64,000 nt of DNA. It comes from Allocatelliglobosispora scoriae (lineage in GTDB: Bacteria > Actinomycetota > Actinomycetes > Mycobacteriales > Micromonosporaceae). The position numbers and the translations under genes are program-made. The stretch lies in contig NZ_JACHMN010000001.1 of the NCBI RefSeq assembly GCF_014204945.1, positions 1,178,001-1,242,000 on the forward strand. Reading direction: 5' to 3'. Numbering within the stretch: position 1 is the stretch's first letter; every line of letters begins with the position of its first letter. Positions 1 to 9,053 of the stretch are shown here, one piece after another. Under the pieces are notes generated by a model, which was not told the DNA's origin, did no database searches, and saw nothing but the letters and a program-made list of their open reading frames with translations.

Positions 1-975
1 GACAGCGTCATCTTCGTACGCGGTGCGACCGAGGCGGTCAATCTCGTCGCTCAGACGTGGGGCCGCCAGCACATCGGCACCGACGACGAGATCGTCATCT
101 CGCACCTGGAGCACCACGCCAACATCGTGCCCTGGCAGCAGCTCGCCGCCGAGAAGGGCGCGAAGCTGCGGGTGATCCCGGTCGACGACGACGGCCAGAT
201 CCGCCTCGACGAGTTCGGCCGGATGCTCAACGACCGCACGAAGCTGGTCGCGGTCACCCACGTCTCCAACGCGCTCGGCACCGTCGTCCCGATCGACCAG
301 GTCATCGCGATGGCCCACCGGGCCGGTGCCCGGGTCCTCATCGACGGGGCCCAGTCCGTGGCGCACAAGCGCATCGACGTGCAGGCACAGGATCCGGACT
401 TCTTCGTCTTCTCCGGGCACAAGGTGTTCGCGCCCACCGGCATCGGCGTCGTCTACGCCAAGCCGGAGGTGCTGGAGTCGATGCCGCCGTGGCAGTTCGG
501 CGGCAACATGATCGAGGACGTGTCCTTCGACCGCTCCGTGTTCCAGCAGCCCCCGGCACGTTTCGAGGCCGGGACGGGCAACATCGCCGACGCGGTGGGC
601 CTCGGCGCCGCCCTGGAGTATCTGGAGTCGATCGGCCTGGAGTCGATCGACCGCTACGAGCACGACCTGCTCGGCTACGCCACCCAGGCGATGCGGGCCG
701 TGCCGGGCCTGCGTCTGATCGGCACCGCGGCGGAGAAGGCCAGCGTGCTCTCTTTCGTCCTCGAGGGGTACCGCACCGAGGAGGTCGGCTCGGCGCTCAA
801 CCGCGAGGGCATCGCCGTGCGCTCCGGGCACCACTGCGCCCAGCCGATCCTGCGCCGCTTCGGGCTGGAGTCGACCGTGCGCCCGTCGCTGGCGCTCTAC
901 AACACCTGCGACGAGGTCGATCTCCTCGTCGCCGCCCTGCACCGACTGGCGGCGAACGTCGGTCGCCGGCGCTGA
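1..975 (+). CDS. SufS-type cysteine desulfurase, 5' end outside window
   Basis: A PLP-dependent class V aminotransferase-fold enzyme that removes sulfur from cysteine. The reading frame is open from base 1, so the N-terminus lies outside; 324 residues are visible. Seen: the PLP lysine in SGHKVF (K141 of the visible part), the acid-rich DGAQS motif, the RFEAGTGN segment and the catalytic-cysteine loop RSGHHCAQP near the end. These place it in the SufS (group II) branch rather than IscS. The central segment PWQFGGNMIEDV and the ending differ from textbook SufS and recall, from memory, cysteine desulfurases that are cargo of family 2A encapsulins, which have a long disordered N-terminal extension. 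That extension and any shell gene would lie upstream, so this is only a suggestion. No suf genes follow it. The family call is firm; the pathway is not. Confidence 0.9.
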   Translation, partial: DSVIFVRGATEAVNLVAQTWGRQHIGTDDEIVISHLEHHANIVPWQQLAAEKGAKLRVIPVDDDGQIRLDEFGRMLNDRTKLVAVTHVSNALGTVVPIDQVIAMAHRAGARVLIDGAQSVAHKRIDVQAQDPDFFVFSGHKVFAPTGIGVVYAKPEVLESMPPWQFGGNMIEDVSFDRSVFQQPPARFEAGTGNIADAVGLGAALEYLESIGLESIDRYEHDLLGYATQAMRAVPGLRLIGTAAEKASVLSFVLEGYRTEEVGSALNREGIAVRSGHHCAQPILRRFGLESTVRPSLALYNTCDEVDLLVAALHRLAANVGRRR

Positions 976-1025
976 CCGGAGTGTTTCCTTTGCGCGGGCC
1001 GGCCGGAGGGTATTGACTGGCCACC

Positions 1026-1397
1026 ATGCCAGTCATTCACAACGTCGCGTTCGACTGCGCCGAACCCTACCGGCTCGCGCGTTTCTGGAGCGCGGTCATG
1101 CGCCAGCCGATCAGCGACGAGGCCGTCCCCGGCGATGCCGAGGTGGAGATCCTCACGCCGGACGGGCCCAACCTCTTCTTCCAACAGGTGCCCGAGCCGA
1201 AATCGGTGAAGAACCGGGTGCACATCTGCCTGGTGCCCGAGACGACCCGCGACACCGAGGTGTCGCGGGTCCTCAAGCTCGGAGCCACCATCGTCGCCGA
1301 CCGCCGGGTGCCCGACGGGACCGGGTGGGTGGTCTTCGCCGACCCGGAGGGCAACGAGTTCTGCGTGCTGCGCAGCGCGGCGGAACGCCATCGCTGA
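1026..1397 (+). CDS. VOC (glyoxalase/bleomycin-resistance fold) family protein
   Basis: A 123-residue single-domain protein of the vicinal oxygen chelate superfamily. It starts MPVIHNVAFDC and ends in the typical VVFADPEGNEFCVL strand, which usually carries a metal-binding glutamate. Members include glyoxalases, dioxygenases and antibiotic-binding proteins; the small Glyoxalase_6-like group to which this belongs is mostly uncharacterised, so no substrate is assigned. It follows the desulfurase by 50 bp and is followed by a perfect hairpin. The ATG at 1026 fits the family length. There is no obvious Shine-Dalgarno sequence; TATTGA at 1012-1017 could be the -10 box of a leaderless transcript. 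Confidence 0.8.
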   Translation: MPVIHNVAFDCAEPYRLARFWSAVMRQPISDEAVPGDAEVEILTPDGPNLFFQQVPEPKSVKNRVHICLVPETTRDTEVSRVLKLGATIVADRRVPDGTGWVVFADPEGNEFCVLRSAAERHR

Positions 1398-1401
1398 GTT
1401 C

Positions 1402-1435
1402 CCGGTGCCGGGGCGGATGGCCGCCCCGGCACCGG
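1402..1435. terminator. Bidirectional hairpin terminator between convergent genes
   Basis: Perfect 15-bp inverted repeat (arms 1402-1416 and 1421-1435) with a 4-nt loop, between the ends of the VOC gene and the RHS gene. There is no T-tract, as is common in high-GC actinomycetes. Confidence 0.75.
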
Positions 1436-1444
1436 TTCAACCGA

Positions 1445-4400
1445 CTACCAGTCGCTGATTCTCGAGAAGAAGTCCCGATCGTCGTTGAGCGGCAGGTTGG
1501 GTGCCTGGACGCCCTTCATTCCCGCGACCGCGGTCTTCATGGTGAAGTACTCGAACTCGCCCCGGGAAACGGTCTCCGTCCGTGCCGGCCCACCATTCTC
1601 GTCGTAGACGGTCTTCGTCTCGTAGATGGTCACCTTGTGGTGGGTCCACTGGATGTTCAGGACCGGTGCCTGGTACGCCCACTGCGCGCTGGGCTTGCGG
1701 TCCTCGCTCGCACCGGTGTTCGGGCTCGTCGAATTGCCCCACGAGTGCTCGAAACCGACCGTGACGTCGACGGCGTCGAGGCCCAGCGCTCCCAGTGACG
1801 CGCCGACCTCGGCCGAAATGGCATCCGCGGTCGACTGGGTCTCGGAATACTCGAAGGTCACCGTGTGGGTGTCCCCGAGTTGCTCCGCGGAGTAGTAGGA
1901 GCCTTCAAGCATCCCGATCGTCTCCCACCAGCCCTCGTAGGTCGTATGGCTGAAGGTCATCAGGCCGCTGTTGTTATGGATGCTCTTATAGATCTCCTCC
2001 ATCTCCTTCTGCGCCTTCGCTGCGGCAGCCAGGCGGGCGCGGGCGCAGGCCGAGTCGCAGGTCGTCCGCTTCGGTGGCGTGTAAGGCGGGCAGGAAGCAC
2101 TGCGTTGGCCGTTGTAGCAGCCGGAATCCGGCTGCGGCTTGATCCGCTCCGGCGGGTCGTTGCCGTCGTAATAGCAGCCACCGCCGCCGTTGACGCACGG
2201 GTCCTTGCCGCTGGGGTCGGCCAGGGTGACGGGATTGCCGTCGGCATACACGTAGCCCTGCATGCTCATCGGCCGGTTGACGTCGAGCAGCGGGTCGACC
2301 GAGAGGAACCGGCCGTCGAGCGGGTCGTATTCTCGGGCGCCGATGTGGACCAGGCCGGTCGGCTCCCTGTCACCGTTGACGAAGCCCTTGCCGTTGGGCC
2401 AGGTCACCGCCGGCCCCCGGCTCTGGCCGTACGGCGTCTGCCGGCGCAGGGTGACCGCCTGCGTGGCGGCGTCGATGGAGAGTTCGGCAGTTCCTTGGTG
2501 ATCTCCCACCAGCCAGGTCAGCACGCCCGTGGCGGACGAGCGGCTCGCGATCGCCTTGCCGTCGAAGGTGTAGTACCGGGTGCCGGTGATCACCCCGGCG
2601 GCATCCGCTCGCATCTCCTGCCCAGGCAGGTAGAGCGTGCGGACGGTGGCCGGGCCGGTGCCCTCGCGACGCAGCAGCCGGTTGCCGTCGGCGTCGTAGA
2701 CGTTGGCCGTCGTGGCTCCGCCTGCGGTGGCCTGCTGCTGGTGCCCCTCGGCGTCCCAGGTGTAGGTCTGGTCCTGCGTGGACGATGTGGTGCGGCTCGC
2801 CACCGCGCCCATCGGGCTGTAGCCGAAGGTGGAGACGACCGCCGAGGTCGCCGGGGCCGTCACGGTGACCGACGTCGCCGCGTGCGGCCGGACGACACCG
2901 GCGCCGGGAACCGGGACCGCGTAGGTGCGGACCGTGTTGCCGGCCGAGGCGTGGGTCGTCTCGGTCAGCCGGTTGCCCAGCAGATCGAACGTCCAGTTCT
3001 GCCAGTAGGGTGCCGCACCGCCGAGATCACCGTACGCCGACGGCGTGCTGGAGCAATTGAGCGTGGACTTCGGTGTCCAGGCCAGTTCCAGCCGCCGCTG
3101 CGCGTCATAGCGGAAGCATTGCCTGTCTGCGGTGCCGACCTGCGGAGCGTCGGAGACCTCGGTGACGTTGCCGGAGTTGTCGTAGGTGTACGAGTGGTCG
3201 GCGACCGTGCCGGACGCGGTCTCCGGCTTGACGGTCGTCCGTGTGATCCGGCGGGTCGCCTCGTCGTAGGAGGTTGCGCTCTGGACGTAGACACCACCGG
3301 CGACCTTGCGGGTCATCATGGTGGGCTCGCCGAACGGCGAGTAGTCCTGACCGATGACATAGGAGCCGACACCGGGCAGGTTCGTCGTCAACGACGTCGG
3401 CCGTCCCGACGTGGCGTCCAACTCCGTGGTGACGGTCTCCCCGGCGAGGCCGCCCGCGCCCGGCATCGATATCGAGAGCGGAGTGCCGTCGTAGGGCGAG
3501 TAGGTGTAGGAGTAGGTGTAGGTGCCGTTGAGCGGTGCCTCTGGGATGACGTAATTGGCTCCGGTCACTTTGTAGCGCTCATCAAACCCGACTACCTGCC
3601 ACTTATAGGCATTGGTCGATCCGGCCGGCTCGTAGCGATACGACTCGGTCAGTTGGCCCTTGGCTGCGACGAAGGTATAGAGCCGGTCGTACTTCCACTC
3701 CGCCCGCTTCGTCGCGGTCGAGATCGAGTCGTCGTACATGCCCACGCGACGACCGAGCTGGTCGTAGCTGTAGACGAGCACCTCGCCACGGGCGTCCGTG
3801 GTCTTCACCAGGTCGCCGTAGTTGTTGTACTCGTTGAAAGTGGTCCCGCGGTCGGGATCGCGGACCTCGATCTTGCGGCCGCGGATGTCGAAGATCGAGA
3901 CCCACTCGTTCAGCCCGGGGTCCACGGTCTTCGTCTGCTGGCCCTTGCGGTTGAAGACATACTTGGTGGTGTTGTATGCACCGTCCACACCGTTGACGGT
4001 GGTGTGGTGACGCAGCTCGACGGTCCGCCCCTGGATGTCCGTGAGGACCGTGGAGGGGACGCCGCCGGATGGAGGCGTGGTCGAGGTGAGGTCGCCCTCG
4101 TAGCGAAAGGTGGTACGCCACTTCTCTACCAGGTTCGTGACACCGTCCCCCGCGAGGAAGATCGTCGCGGTGGCCCGGGAGGCCGCGTCGAACTGGGTCC
4201 GGGTGATCCGGCGTAGCGACCATTCCGGCTCCCACCAGAGCACACCGCCCGGAGCGCCTGGCTCGGCGTGTTCGGCGTACTCCGTGGCGACACGCCCTTG
4301 CGCGTCATACACGGTGTCCGAGACCACCCGGCCGCCGCCGACCGCCGTGGACTGCGATTGGCGGGTACGCAGCATTCCGTCATAGATCTGGTACGCCGTG

Positions 4401-7400
4401 TCGTAGCCGCCCTTCGCGTTGAGGGTGCGGGTCATGGCGAACGGGTAGTCCGACCGTGTCGCCGACAGCGAGTAGGTGTACTCGGACGACGGTGTGGTCG
4501 GGTTCGCCGTACGGGACCAGCCCGTCCGCCATACCTTCGCCACCCGGCCGAGCGGATCGTAGGTGGCCTCTTCGATCCGCCCGTTGGCATCGGTCGAGCG
4601 TTTCGTCGATCCCCAGTAGGGATTGACCTGCTTCGTCGTCACCCAGCTGTAGGGCGCCGGACTGGTAGTGGTGACGAGGGTCGCCTGCCCCGTCGCGGGT
4701 GTGTAGGTGGTGGTGTTGATGTTGTTCCGCAAATCCTTCGCGGTCAGCAGGCGGCCGTACGCGTCGTGAGTCAGCTCCCCCGCGACCTGGAACTGCGTGC
4801 CGGTACCGGCCGACCAGGAGATGAGCTCCTCGGTCCGGGTACGCATGCCCTTCGTCGGCAGCGTGGTGTGGCTCGTCGCGCCGTCGTAGCTGAACCGCAC
4901 GTCGGAGATGACGTCGTCAACGGAGGCAGGCGTGATGTTGCAGGCCACGGCCTTTGCGGTGATCTGCTGCTGGCGCAGGATGTTGGTCGTCGCGTTGCGG
5001 ATGTAGGTGTACGACGTGCACTGCTCGTCACCTGCGGCGGCAGCACCGTCGTTCTGCTCCGTGACGAGCGTCCCGTAGGTGTTGTCCAGCGTCGACGCGA
5101 TACGCGTGGTACGCCAGCCCCGCTCGCCGGTGACACCGAGCGCGGTCGCCTTGTACTGCACGGCGGTGCCGACAAACCGCGCGGTCGCCGTGGTGCCGTT
5201 GATGGTGCGGCTCGCAGTCGGTGGATCCGACCGCCACGGAACCTCCACCGTCTTGGCGATCGCCACGGTGCCGTTGTACTCGACCGTCTCCCGGCTGCGG
5301 CCGGAGAACTGGTCCTCGTCATAGACGGTCTCGCTGCCCAGGGACGCCGGCACCGTCACGACACGAGTACCGCCTGCGCCGTTGAGCCGGTCACCGTGCA
5401 TACCGCGCATGAAGGTCGTCTCGGTGAGCGTCTGCTGGCCCGGCACGTCGCCCGTCCGGGTCCGCACCTTGGAATAGCCGCGGTAGCCGTTCCAGGTCCG
5501 GAACTTGGCCTGGGTCAGCCCGTCGTCGTCCGAGTAGTGCCAGGCCGGAGTGCCGACATACTCGTAGTAGGTGTTCATCGTGGGCGACTGGTGCCCGCCG
5601 GTGAGCTGGATGTCGGACGACGAGACCTGCAGCACCACGTACTTGTGCCAGTACTTGGTGAGCGCGGGACCGTCCACGTCGGCGAGGTTGGTGACGAGCA
5701 CCGGGTAGCAGCGCTTGCTGTTCGTCTCAGGCGCCGACGGCAGGTTGGTCGAGGTGCACTCGGGCAGGCTGTAGGTCACCTGCACCCGGTTGCCGGTCTC
5801 GCTGACGATGGCACTCATCCGCTGCCAGTTGTTGGTCGTGTCGCTCGAGGTCAGCACCCGGTTGGGCATGGCGATGGGCTCGAACGTGACAGCGGGCATG
5901 GTGACGGTGCCGCCGACGTGACCGGCGTGCACGATGGAATCGAGCCACAGTCCGGCGTGGGTGGTGTCACCGGTGGGCGGGAAGGTGTGGGTCAGGGTCC
6001 ACGAGTCGACGTCCTGCCAGGCGGCCGGAGCGGCCGTGGTGTCGAAGACCTTGGTAGTGACCTTCGAAAGCCGCTTCGTCGTCCAGAACGTCGGCGAGAA
6101 CTGCGTGCACGACGTCGCGGCCGCCGCGCATTCCTGGTCCCACGGGACATCCGGCCAGTTGTCCGTGTGCGTGGTGCAGTTGGACAGGCACCGGTCGGCC
6201 TTGGTGAAGACCACCTGAGCCGTCGGCGTGACCGACCGGTCCGCCGAACCCCGGTCCCACGTGCCGTAGTCGATCCGCTGGAGGGTACCGCCGCGGACGT
6301 AGGAGACATCATCGCTCGACGTGTTGTTCACGGCGTACTTGTTGGTCTCCTGGTCGTACCAGTAGGAGATCGTGTTGCCGAACGGGTCGATGGCGTAGTC
6401 GAGGTTCCACCGGTAGGCCTGCGTGCAGCGCGAGTTGGCGAAGGTGCTCGCCCGGCACGGCTCGCCGGTGTTGTTGCCGAAGACCGGCATGGTGAAGACG
6501 GAGTTCGTGTCGGTGCCCTGCCCGGCTGGCCGGTTGAGGCCGAAGAAGTACTGCGTGCCGTCGGCCGAGGTCACCTTCCAGTATTCGCCGTCGTTGTCGC
6601 CGTTGGCGGCGCCGGTCAACTTCTCGATCCGCATCCCCGACTCGGTCCGGGAGTGCCAGCCCTTGCCGGTTTCGAAGATCAGCTCGCCGCCGCCGCGGAA
6701 CGCCATCACCGCGTTGTCCGAACGCCAGCACTGGTCTCCCGTCTTCACGGTGTTGTTGGCGTTGCCGCCCATGTCCTCCGAGCAGCTCACGTAGCGGCGC
6801 TCGATGGAACCGGGTGCGTAGTCGAAACCTTCGCCGATCCAGGACGGCTGGTTGTTCGTCGCCTCCGACCGGCCATCCACCGAACTGCTGGAGTAGGCAA
6901 GGCTGATGGAGGGGGTGTCGCCGCCGATCGAGGGCGGCGTCCTCATCGCGTAATTCCAGGTGAAGTCGCCCGCCGAGCCACCCGCGGCCCAGGTCGCCGA
7001 CGACGAGAGCGAGGTCGCGCCGAAGTCGCCGCCCGAGCCGGCCGCGCCTGCGGCCAGGGCCACCACGCTCGTGCCGCTCGCCGGTACGCCGACGACGGCG
7101 GCGACCTTGCCCGCAGCATTGGTCGAGGCCAGCGGCGTCGCCTGGCAGCCCTTGGCGTCCGGGGTGGTCAGGGTGCACTCGGGAATCTGCCACAGCCGCA
7201 GCCGGGAGGACCAGTCGCCGCCATACGCGTTGCGGAACGCCGTGTAGTCGACGGTCAGGCGAGCGGAACCGCTGCCGCGTTCGGTGGCTCCGACCCGCAT
7301 GAGCAGCCCGTCCCGAAGACCGGCCGGCAACGCCTTGCGGTCCAGCGTCGAGACCGTCACCGCGGTGACGTCACCGGCGGTGCGTTCCACCCACACGGGT

Positions 7401-7699
7401 AGCGTGCCCGCGCGTACACCCTGGGGGTTGTCGGCCGGGAGCACAGCGCGGCCGGTCGCGGCGGAGGGCCAGACCGGGGGCGCCACCTTGGCCCGGATCT
7501 GCCTGGACGCAGGCCAGGGCTTGCCCCTGACTTCGCCGCCGACGTTGTCCTGCGGTTCGACCTGCGGCGTCAATCCCCCACCGCCGGGATGTGGGGAGGC
7601 TGCGGCAGGTGGCGCGTGGAGCATCATCGCGGTCAGCGTCACGCCGACGACGGCCGCCAGCCACCGACGGTGATCGACCTTCTGTCTGAAGGGTTGCAT
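1445..7699 (-). CDS. Secreted RHS/YD-repeat protein with variable C-terminal tail
   Basis: A 2084-residue protein with an N-terminal signal peptide (hydrophobic core about residues 12-34, AAA-S cleavage region). A conserved N-terminal module (about 40-260) is followed by a SpvB/TcdB-like entry region, a long stretch of YD repeats (roughly 900-1780) and the RHS core end (REYDPLDGRFLSVDPL, about 1790). RHS proteins form a beta-cocoon shell that encloses a toxic tail. After residue ~1831 the sequence changes to a unique 253-residue tail with a Cys-rich linker, an Ala/Lys/Glu helix and then a Ser/Thr-rich beta region (about 1950-1995) with alternating polar and hydrophobic residues. The tail lacks a recognisable nuclease, deaminase or HINT motif. 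The next gene downstream is convergent, so there is no adjacent same-strand immunity gene. Export by Sec, with cell-surface or secreted location, is inferred. Confidence 0.9.
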   Translation of the reverse strand: MQPFRQKVDHRRWLAAVVGVTLTAMMLHAPPAAASPHPGGGGLTPQVEPQDNVGGEVRGKPWPASRQIRAKVAPPVWPSAATGRAVLPADNPQGVRAGTLPVWVERTAGDVTAVTVSTLDRKALPAGLRDGLLMRVGATERGSGSARLTVDYTAFRNAYGGDWSSRLRLWQIPECTLTTPDAKGCQATPLASTNAAGKVAAVVGVPASGTSVVALAAGAAGSGGDFGATSLSSSATWAAGGSAGDFTWNYAMRTPPSIGGDTPSISLAYSSSSVDGRSEATNNQPSWIGEGFDYAPGSIERRYVSCSEDMGGNANNTVKTGDQCWRSDNAVMAFRGGGELIFETGKGWHSRTESGMRIEKLTGAANGDNDGEYWKVTSADGTQYFFGLNRPAGQGTDTNSVFTMPVFGNNTGEPCRASTFANSRCTQAYRWNLDYAIDPFGNTISYWYDQETNKYAVNNTSSDDVSYVRGGTLQRIDYGTWDRGSADRSVTPTAQVVFTKADRCLSNCTTHTDNWPDVPWDQECAAAATSCTQFSPTFWTTKRLSKVTTKVFDTTAAPAAWQDVDSWTLTHTFPPTGDTTHAGLWLDSIVHAGHVGGTVTMPAVTFEPIAMPNRVLTSSDTTNNWQRMSAIVSETGNRVQVTYSLPECTSTNLPSAPETNSKRCYPVLVTNLADVDGPALTKYWHKYVVLQVSSSDIQLTGGHQSPTMNTYYEYVGTPAWHYSDDDGLTQAKFRTWNGYRGYSKVRTRTGDVPGQQTLTETTFMRGMHGDRLNGAGGTRVVTVPASLGSETVYDEDQFSGRSRETVEYNGTVAIAKTVEVPWRSDPPTASRTINGTTATARFVGTAVQYKATALGVTGERGWRTTRIASTLDNTYGTLVTEQNDGAAAAGDEQCTSYTYIRNATTNILRQQQITAKAVACNITPASVDDVISDVRFSYDGATSHTTLPTKGMRTRTEELISWSAGTGTQFQVAGELTHDAYGRLLTAKDLRNNINTTTYTPATGQATLVTTTSPAPYSWVTTKQVNPYWGSTKRSTDANGRIEEATYDPLGRVAKVWRTGWSRTANPTTPSSEYTYSLSATRSDYPFAMTRTLNAKGGYDTAYQIYDGMLRTRQSQSTAVGGGRVVSDTVYDAQGRVATEYAEHAEPGAPGGVLWWEPEWSLRRITRTQFDAASRATATIFLAGDGVTNLVEKWRTTFRYEGDLTSTTPPSGGVPSTVLTDIQGRTVELRHHTTVNGVDGAYNTTKYVFNRKGQQTKTVDPGLNEWVSIFDIRGRKIEVRDPDRGTTFNEYNNYGDLVKTTDARGEVLVYSYDQLGRRVGMYDDSISTATKRAEWKYDRLYTFVAAKGQLTESYRYEPAGSTNAYKWQVVGFDERYKVTGANYVIPEAPLNGTYTYSYTYSPYDGTPLSISMPGAGGLAGETVTTELDATSGRPTSLTTNLPGVGSYVIGQDYSPFGEPTMMTRKVAGGVYVQSATSYDEATRRITRTTVKPETASGTVADHSYTYDNSGNVTEVSDAPQVGTADRQCFRYDAQRRLELAWTPKSTLNCSSTPSAYGDLGGAAPYWQNWTFDLLGNRLTETTHASAGNTVRTYAVPVPGAGVVRPHAATSVTVTAPATSAVVSTFGYSPMGAVASRTTSSTQDQTYTWDAEGHQQQATAGGATTANVYDADGNRLLRREGTGPATVRTLYLPGQEMRADAAGVITGTRYYTFDGKAIASRSSATGVLTWLVGDHQGTAELSIDAATQAVTLRRQTPYGQSRGPAVTWPNGKGFVNGDREPTGLVHIGAREYDPLDGRFLSVDPLLDVNRPMSMQGYVYADGNPVTLADPSGKDPCVNGGGGCYYDGNDPPERIKPQPDSGCYNGQRSASCPPYTPPKRTTCDSACARARLAAAAKAQKEMEEIYKSIHNNSGLMTFSHTTYEGWWETIGMLEGSYYSAEQLGDTHTVTFEYSETQSTADAISAEVGASLGALGLDAVDVTVGFEHSWGNSTSPNTGASEDRKPSAQWAYQAPVLNIQWTHHKVTIYETKTVYDENGGPARTETVSRGEFEYFTMKTAVAGMKGVQAPNLPLNDDRDFFSRISDW

Positions 7700-7709
7700 G
7701 GGTACCTCT

Positions 7710-7760
7710 CGTTGAAGGGGGTGCCGGGCGGATACACGATGTCCGCGACCCCCTTCAACG
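7710..7760 (-). promoter_or_regulatory. Leader hairpin of the large RHS gene
   Basis: A perfect 13-bp inverted repeat (7710-7722 and 7748-7760) encloses 25 nt just upstream of the RHS start codon. It overlaps the putative promoter boxes, so it could be an operator or an mRNA leader structure. Confidence 0.4.
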
Positions 7761-7779
7761 TGGTTTCAATCCGGTATCA
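7729..7779 (-). promoter_or_regulatory. Putative RHS promoter, shared with the second RHS locus
   Basis: On the minus strand TTGAAG (7758-7753) is followed after exactly 18 nt by TATCCG (7734-7729). Upstream, a block reading TGATACCGGATTGAAAC is matched at the other RHS locus (9994-10044), which also has TTGAAG, 18 nt and CATCCG. Conservation at two diverged loci supports a real promoter or activator site. Confidence 0.5.
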
Positions 7780-7822
7780 GGCGGGACCACCGGTGGCATC
7801 CTTTGTAGACATCGGCGCTGGC

Positions 7823-7828
7823 TATGCT
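7823..7828 (+). promoter_or_regulatory. -10 box, leaderless start of flavoenzyme gene
   Basis: TATGCT ends 7 nt before the ATG at 7836, the spacing typical of leaderless actinobacterial transcripts. There is no Shine-Dalgarno sequence, which favours 7836 over the in-frame ATG at 7824. Confidence 0.45.
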
Positions 7829-7835
7829 GGTGATC

Positions 7836-8990
7836 ATGTCTAACCTGCACCTGGATCTGCTGCGCGACCTGACGGTCCTCGCCTCCGCGATCACGGAGGC
7901 CGCGCCGCAGATCGAGCGCGACCGCGCGGTCCCCGACCTCCTGATCGACAAGCTCGCCGCGACGGGCGTCTTCCGCCTCGCGGCCCCGCGGGTGGCGGGC
8001 GGGCTCGAAGCCGATCCGGTGACGATGCTGGAGGCCTTCGAGGAGCTGGGCCGCGCGGACGGCTCGACCGGATGGTGCGCCATGATCGGCGCGGCCACCA
8101 GCGTGGTCCTCGGCTATCTCGACACCGGCGTCGCCGCGGAGCTGCTCGACGACCCCCGGTTCGTCATCGCGGGCGTCGCCGCAGCCTCGGGCCGCGCACG
8201 GGCTGTCACCGGCGGCTACCGGGTCACCGGGCGCTGGGCCTTCGCCAGCGGGTGCCGCCAGGCGACACACCTGGTCGGCGGGTGCCTCGTCATGGACGGC
8301 GACGCAGTGGCGACCACCCCGACGGGCGCGCCGCAGGTCGTGCACGTCGTCGTGCCCACCGGTGACACCACCATCCACGACACCTGGACGGCCGCGGGGC
8401 TCTGCGGCACCGGCAGCCACGACTTCGAGGCCGTCGACGTCTTCGTCCCGGCAACCCACACGTTCTCCCTGACCCGGCCGCCGACCGGTGCCCTCTACGC
8501 GTTCCCGGTGCTCAGCCTGCTGGCGATGGGGATCGGAGCAGTCTCGCTGGGGATCGCACGGGCGTCGCTCGACGAGTTCGGGCGCCTCGCCGATGCCAAG
8601 GTCAACCCGCTCAGCGGGCTGGCGCTCGCCGCGAAGCCCTCCGCCCGGTCCGCCTACGCCGAGGCCGCCGCGCTGCACGCGGCCGCGCGGGCTTTTCTGC
8701 ACGATGAGGTACGCCGGTGCTGGGACCTCGCCGAGGCGGGCCAGACCGTCACCCTGGAGCGGCGGGCCCGGCTCCGGCTCGCGATCACGACGGCCACGAC
8801 GATGTCGGCGCAGGCGGTGGGCCTGCTCTACCGCGCCGGTGGCGGGTCGGTCGCCTACCTGTCGAGCCCGCTGCAGCGGCACTTCCGCGACGTCAACGTC
8901 GCTACGCAGCACGCGCTGGTCAACTCCGACAGCCTGGAGCTGGCGGGCGCCGTGCTGCTGGCGCAGGACGTGCCGACCGCGCGGCTGTGA
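7836..8990 (+). CDS. Acyl-CoA dehydrogenase-fold flavin enzyme
   Basis: A 384-residue protein with the three-part acyl-CoA dehydrogenase fold: an N-terminal helical domain (to ~115), a middle beta domain (RVTGRWAFASGC, about 130-215) and a C-terminal helical domain. The C-terminal part and the GxWxFASG signature match the Acyl-CoA_dh_2 branch, which contains flavin-dependent monooxygenases such as HsaA and DszC as well as true dehydrogenases. I do not see the catalytic glutamate of acyl-CoA dehydrogenases, so a monooxygenase using reduced flavin from a partner is the likelier role. No reductase gene is adjacent, and the substrate is unknown. The start is chosen from the leaderless -10 box. 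Confidence 0.75.
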   Translation: MSNLHLDLLRDLTVLASAITEAAPQIERDRAVPDLLIDKLAATGVFRLAAPRVAGGLEADPVTMLEAFEELGRADGSTGWCAMIGAATSVVLGYLDTGVAAELLDDPRFVIAGVAAASGRARAVTGGYRVTGRWAFASGCRQATHLVGGCLVMDGDAVATTPTGAPQVVHVVVPTGDTTIHDTWTAAGLCGTGSHDFEAVDVFVPATHTFSLTRPPTGALYAFPVLSLLAMGIGAVSLGIARASLDEFGRLADAKVNPLSGLALAAKPSARSAYAEAAALHAAARAFLHDEVRRCWDLAEAGQTVTLERRARLRLAITTATTMSAQAVGLLYRAGGGSVAYLSSPLQRHFRDVNVATQHALVNSDSLELAGAVLLAQDVPTARL

Positions 8991-8995
8991 CAGGG

Positions 8996-9030
8996 GCGGG
9001 TGCCGCAGCCGGTCCGGCTGCGGCACCCGC
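8996..9030. terminator. Hairpin terminator
   Basis: Perfect 16-bp inverted repeat (8996-9011 and 9015-9030) directly after the flavoenzyme stop codon, between convergent genes. It probably serves both sides. Confidence 0.75.
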
Positions 9031-9053
9031 ACTGCTTCGAAGTCGGCCCTGTC

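Noticed and set aside
1865-7402. Two long plus-strand reading frames opposite the RHS gene
   Set aside because: They are Arg/Gly/Val-rich shadows created by GC bias opposite a gene whose own product has clear RHS motifs and a signal peptide.
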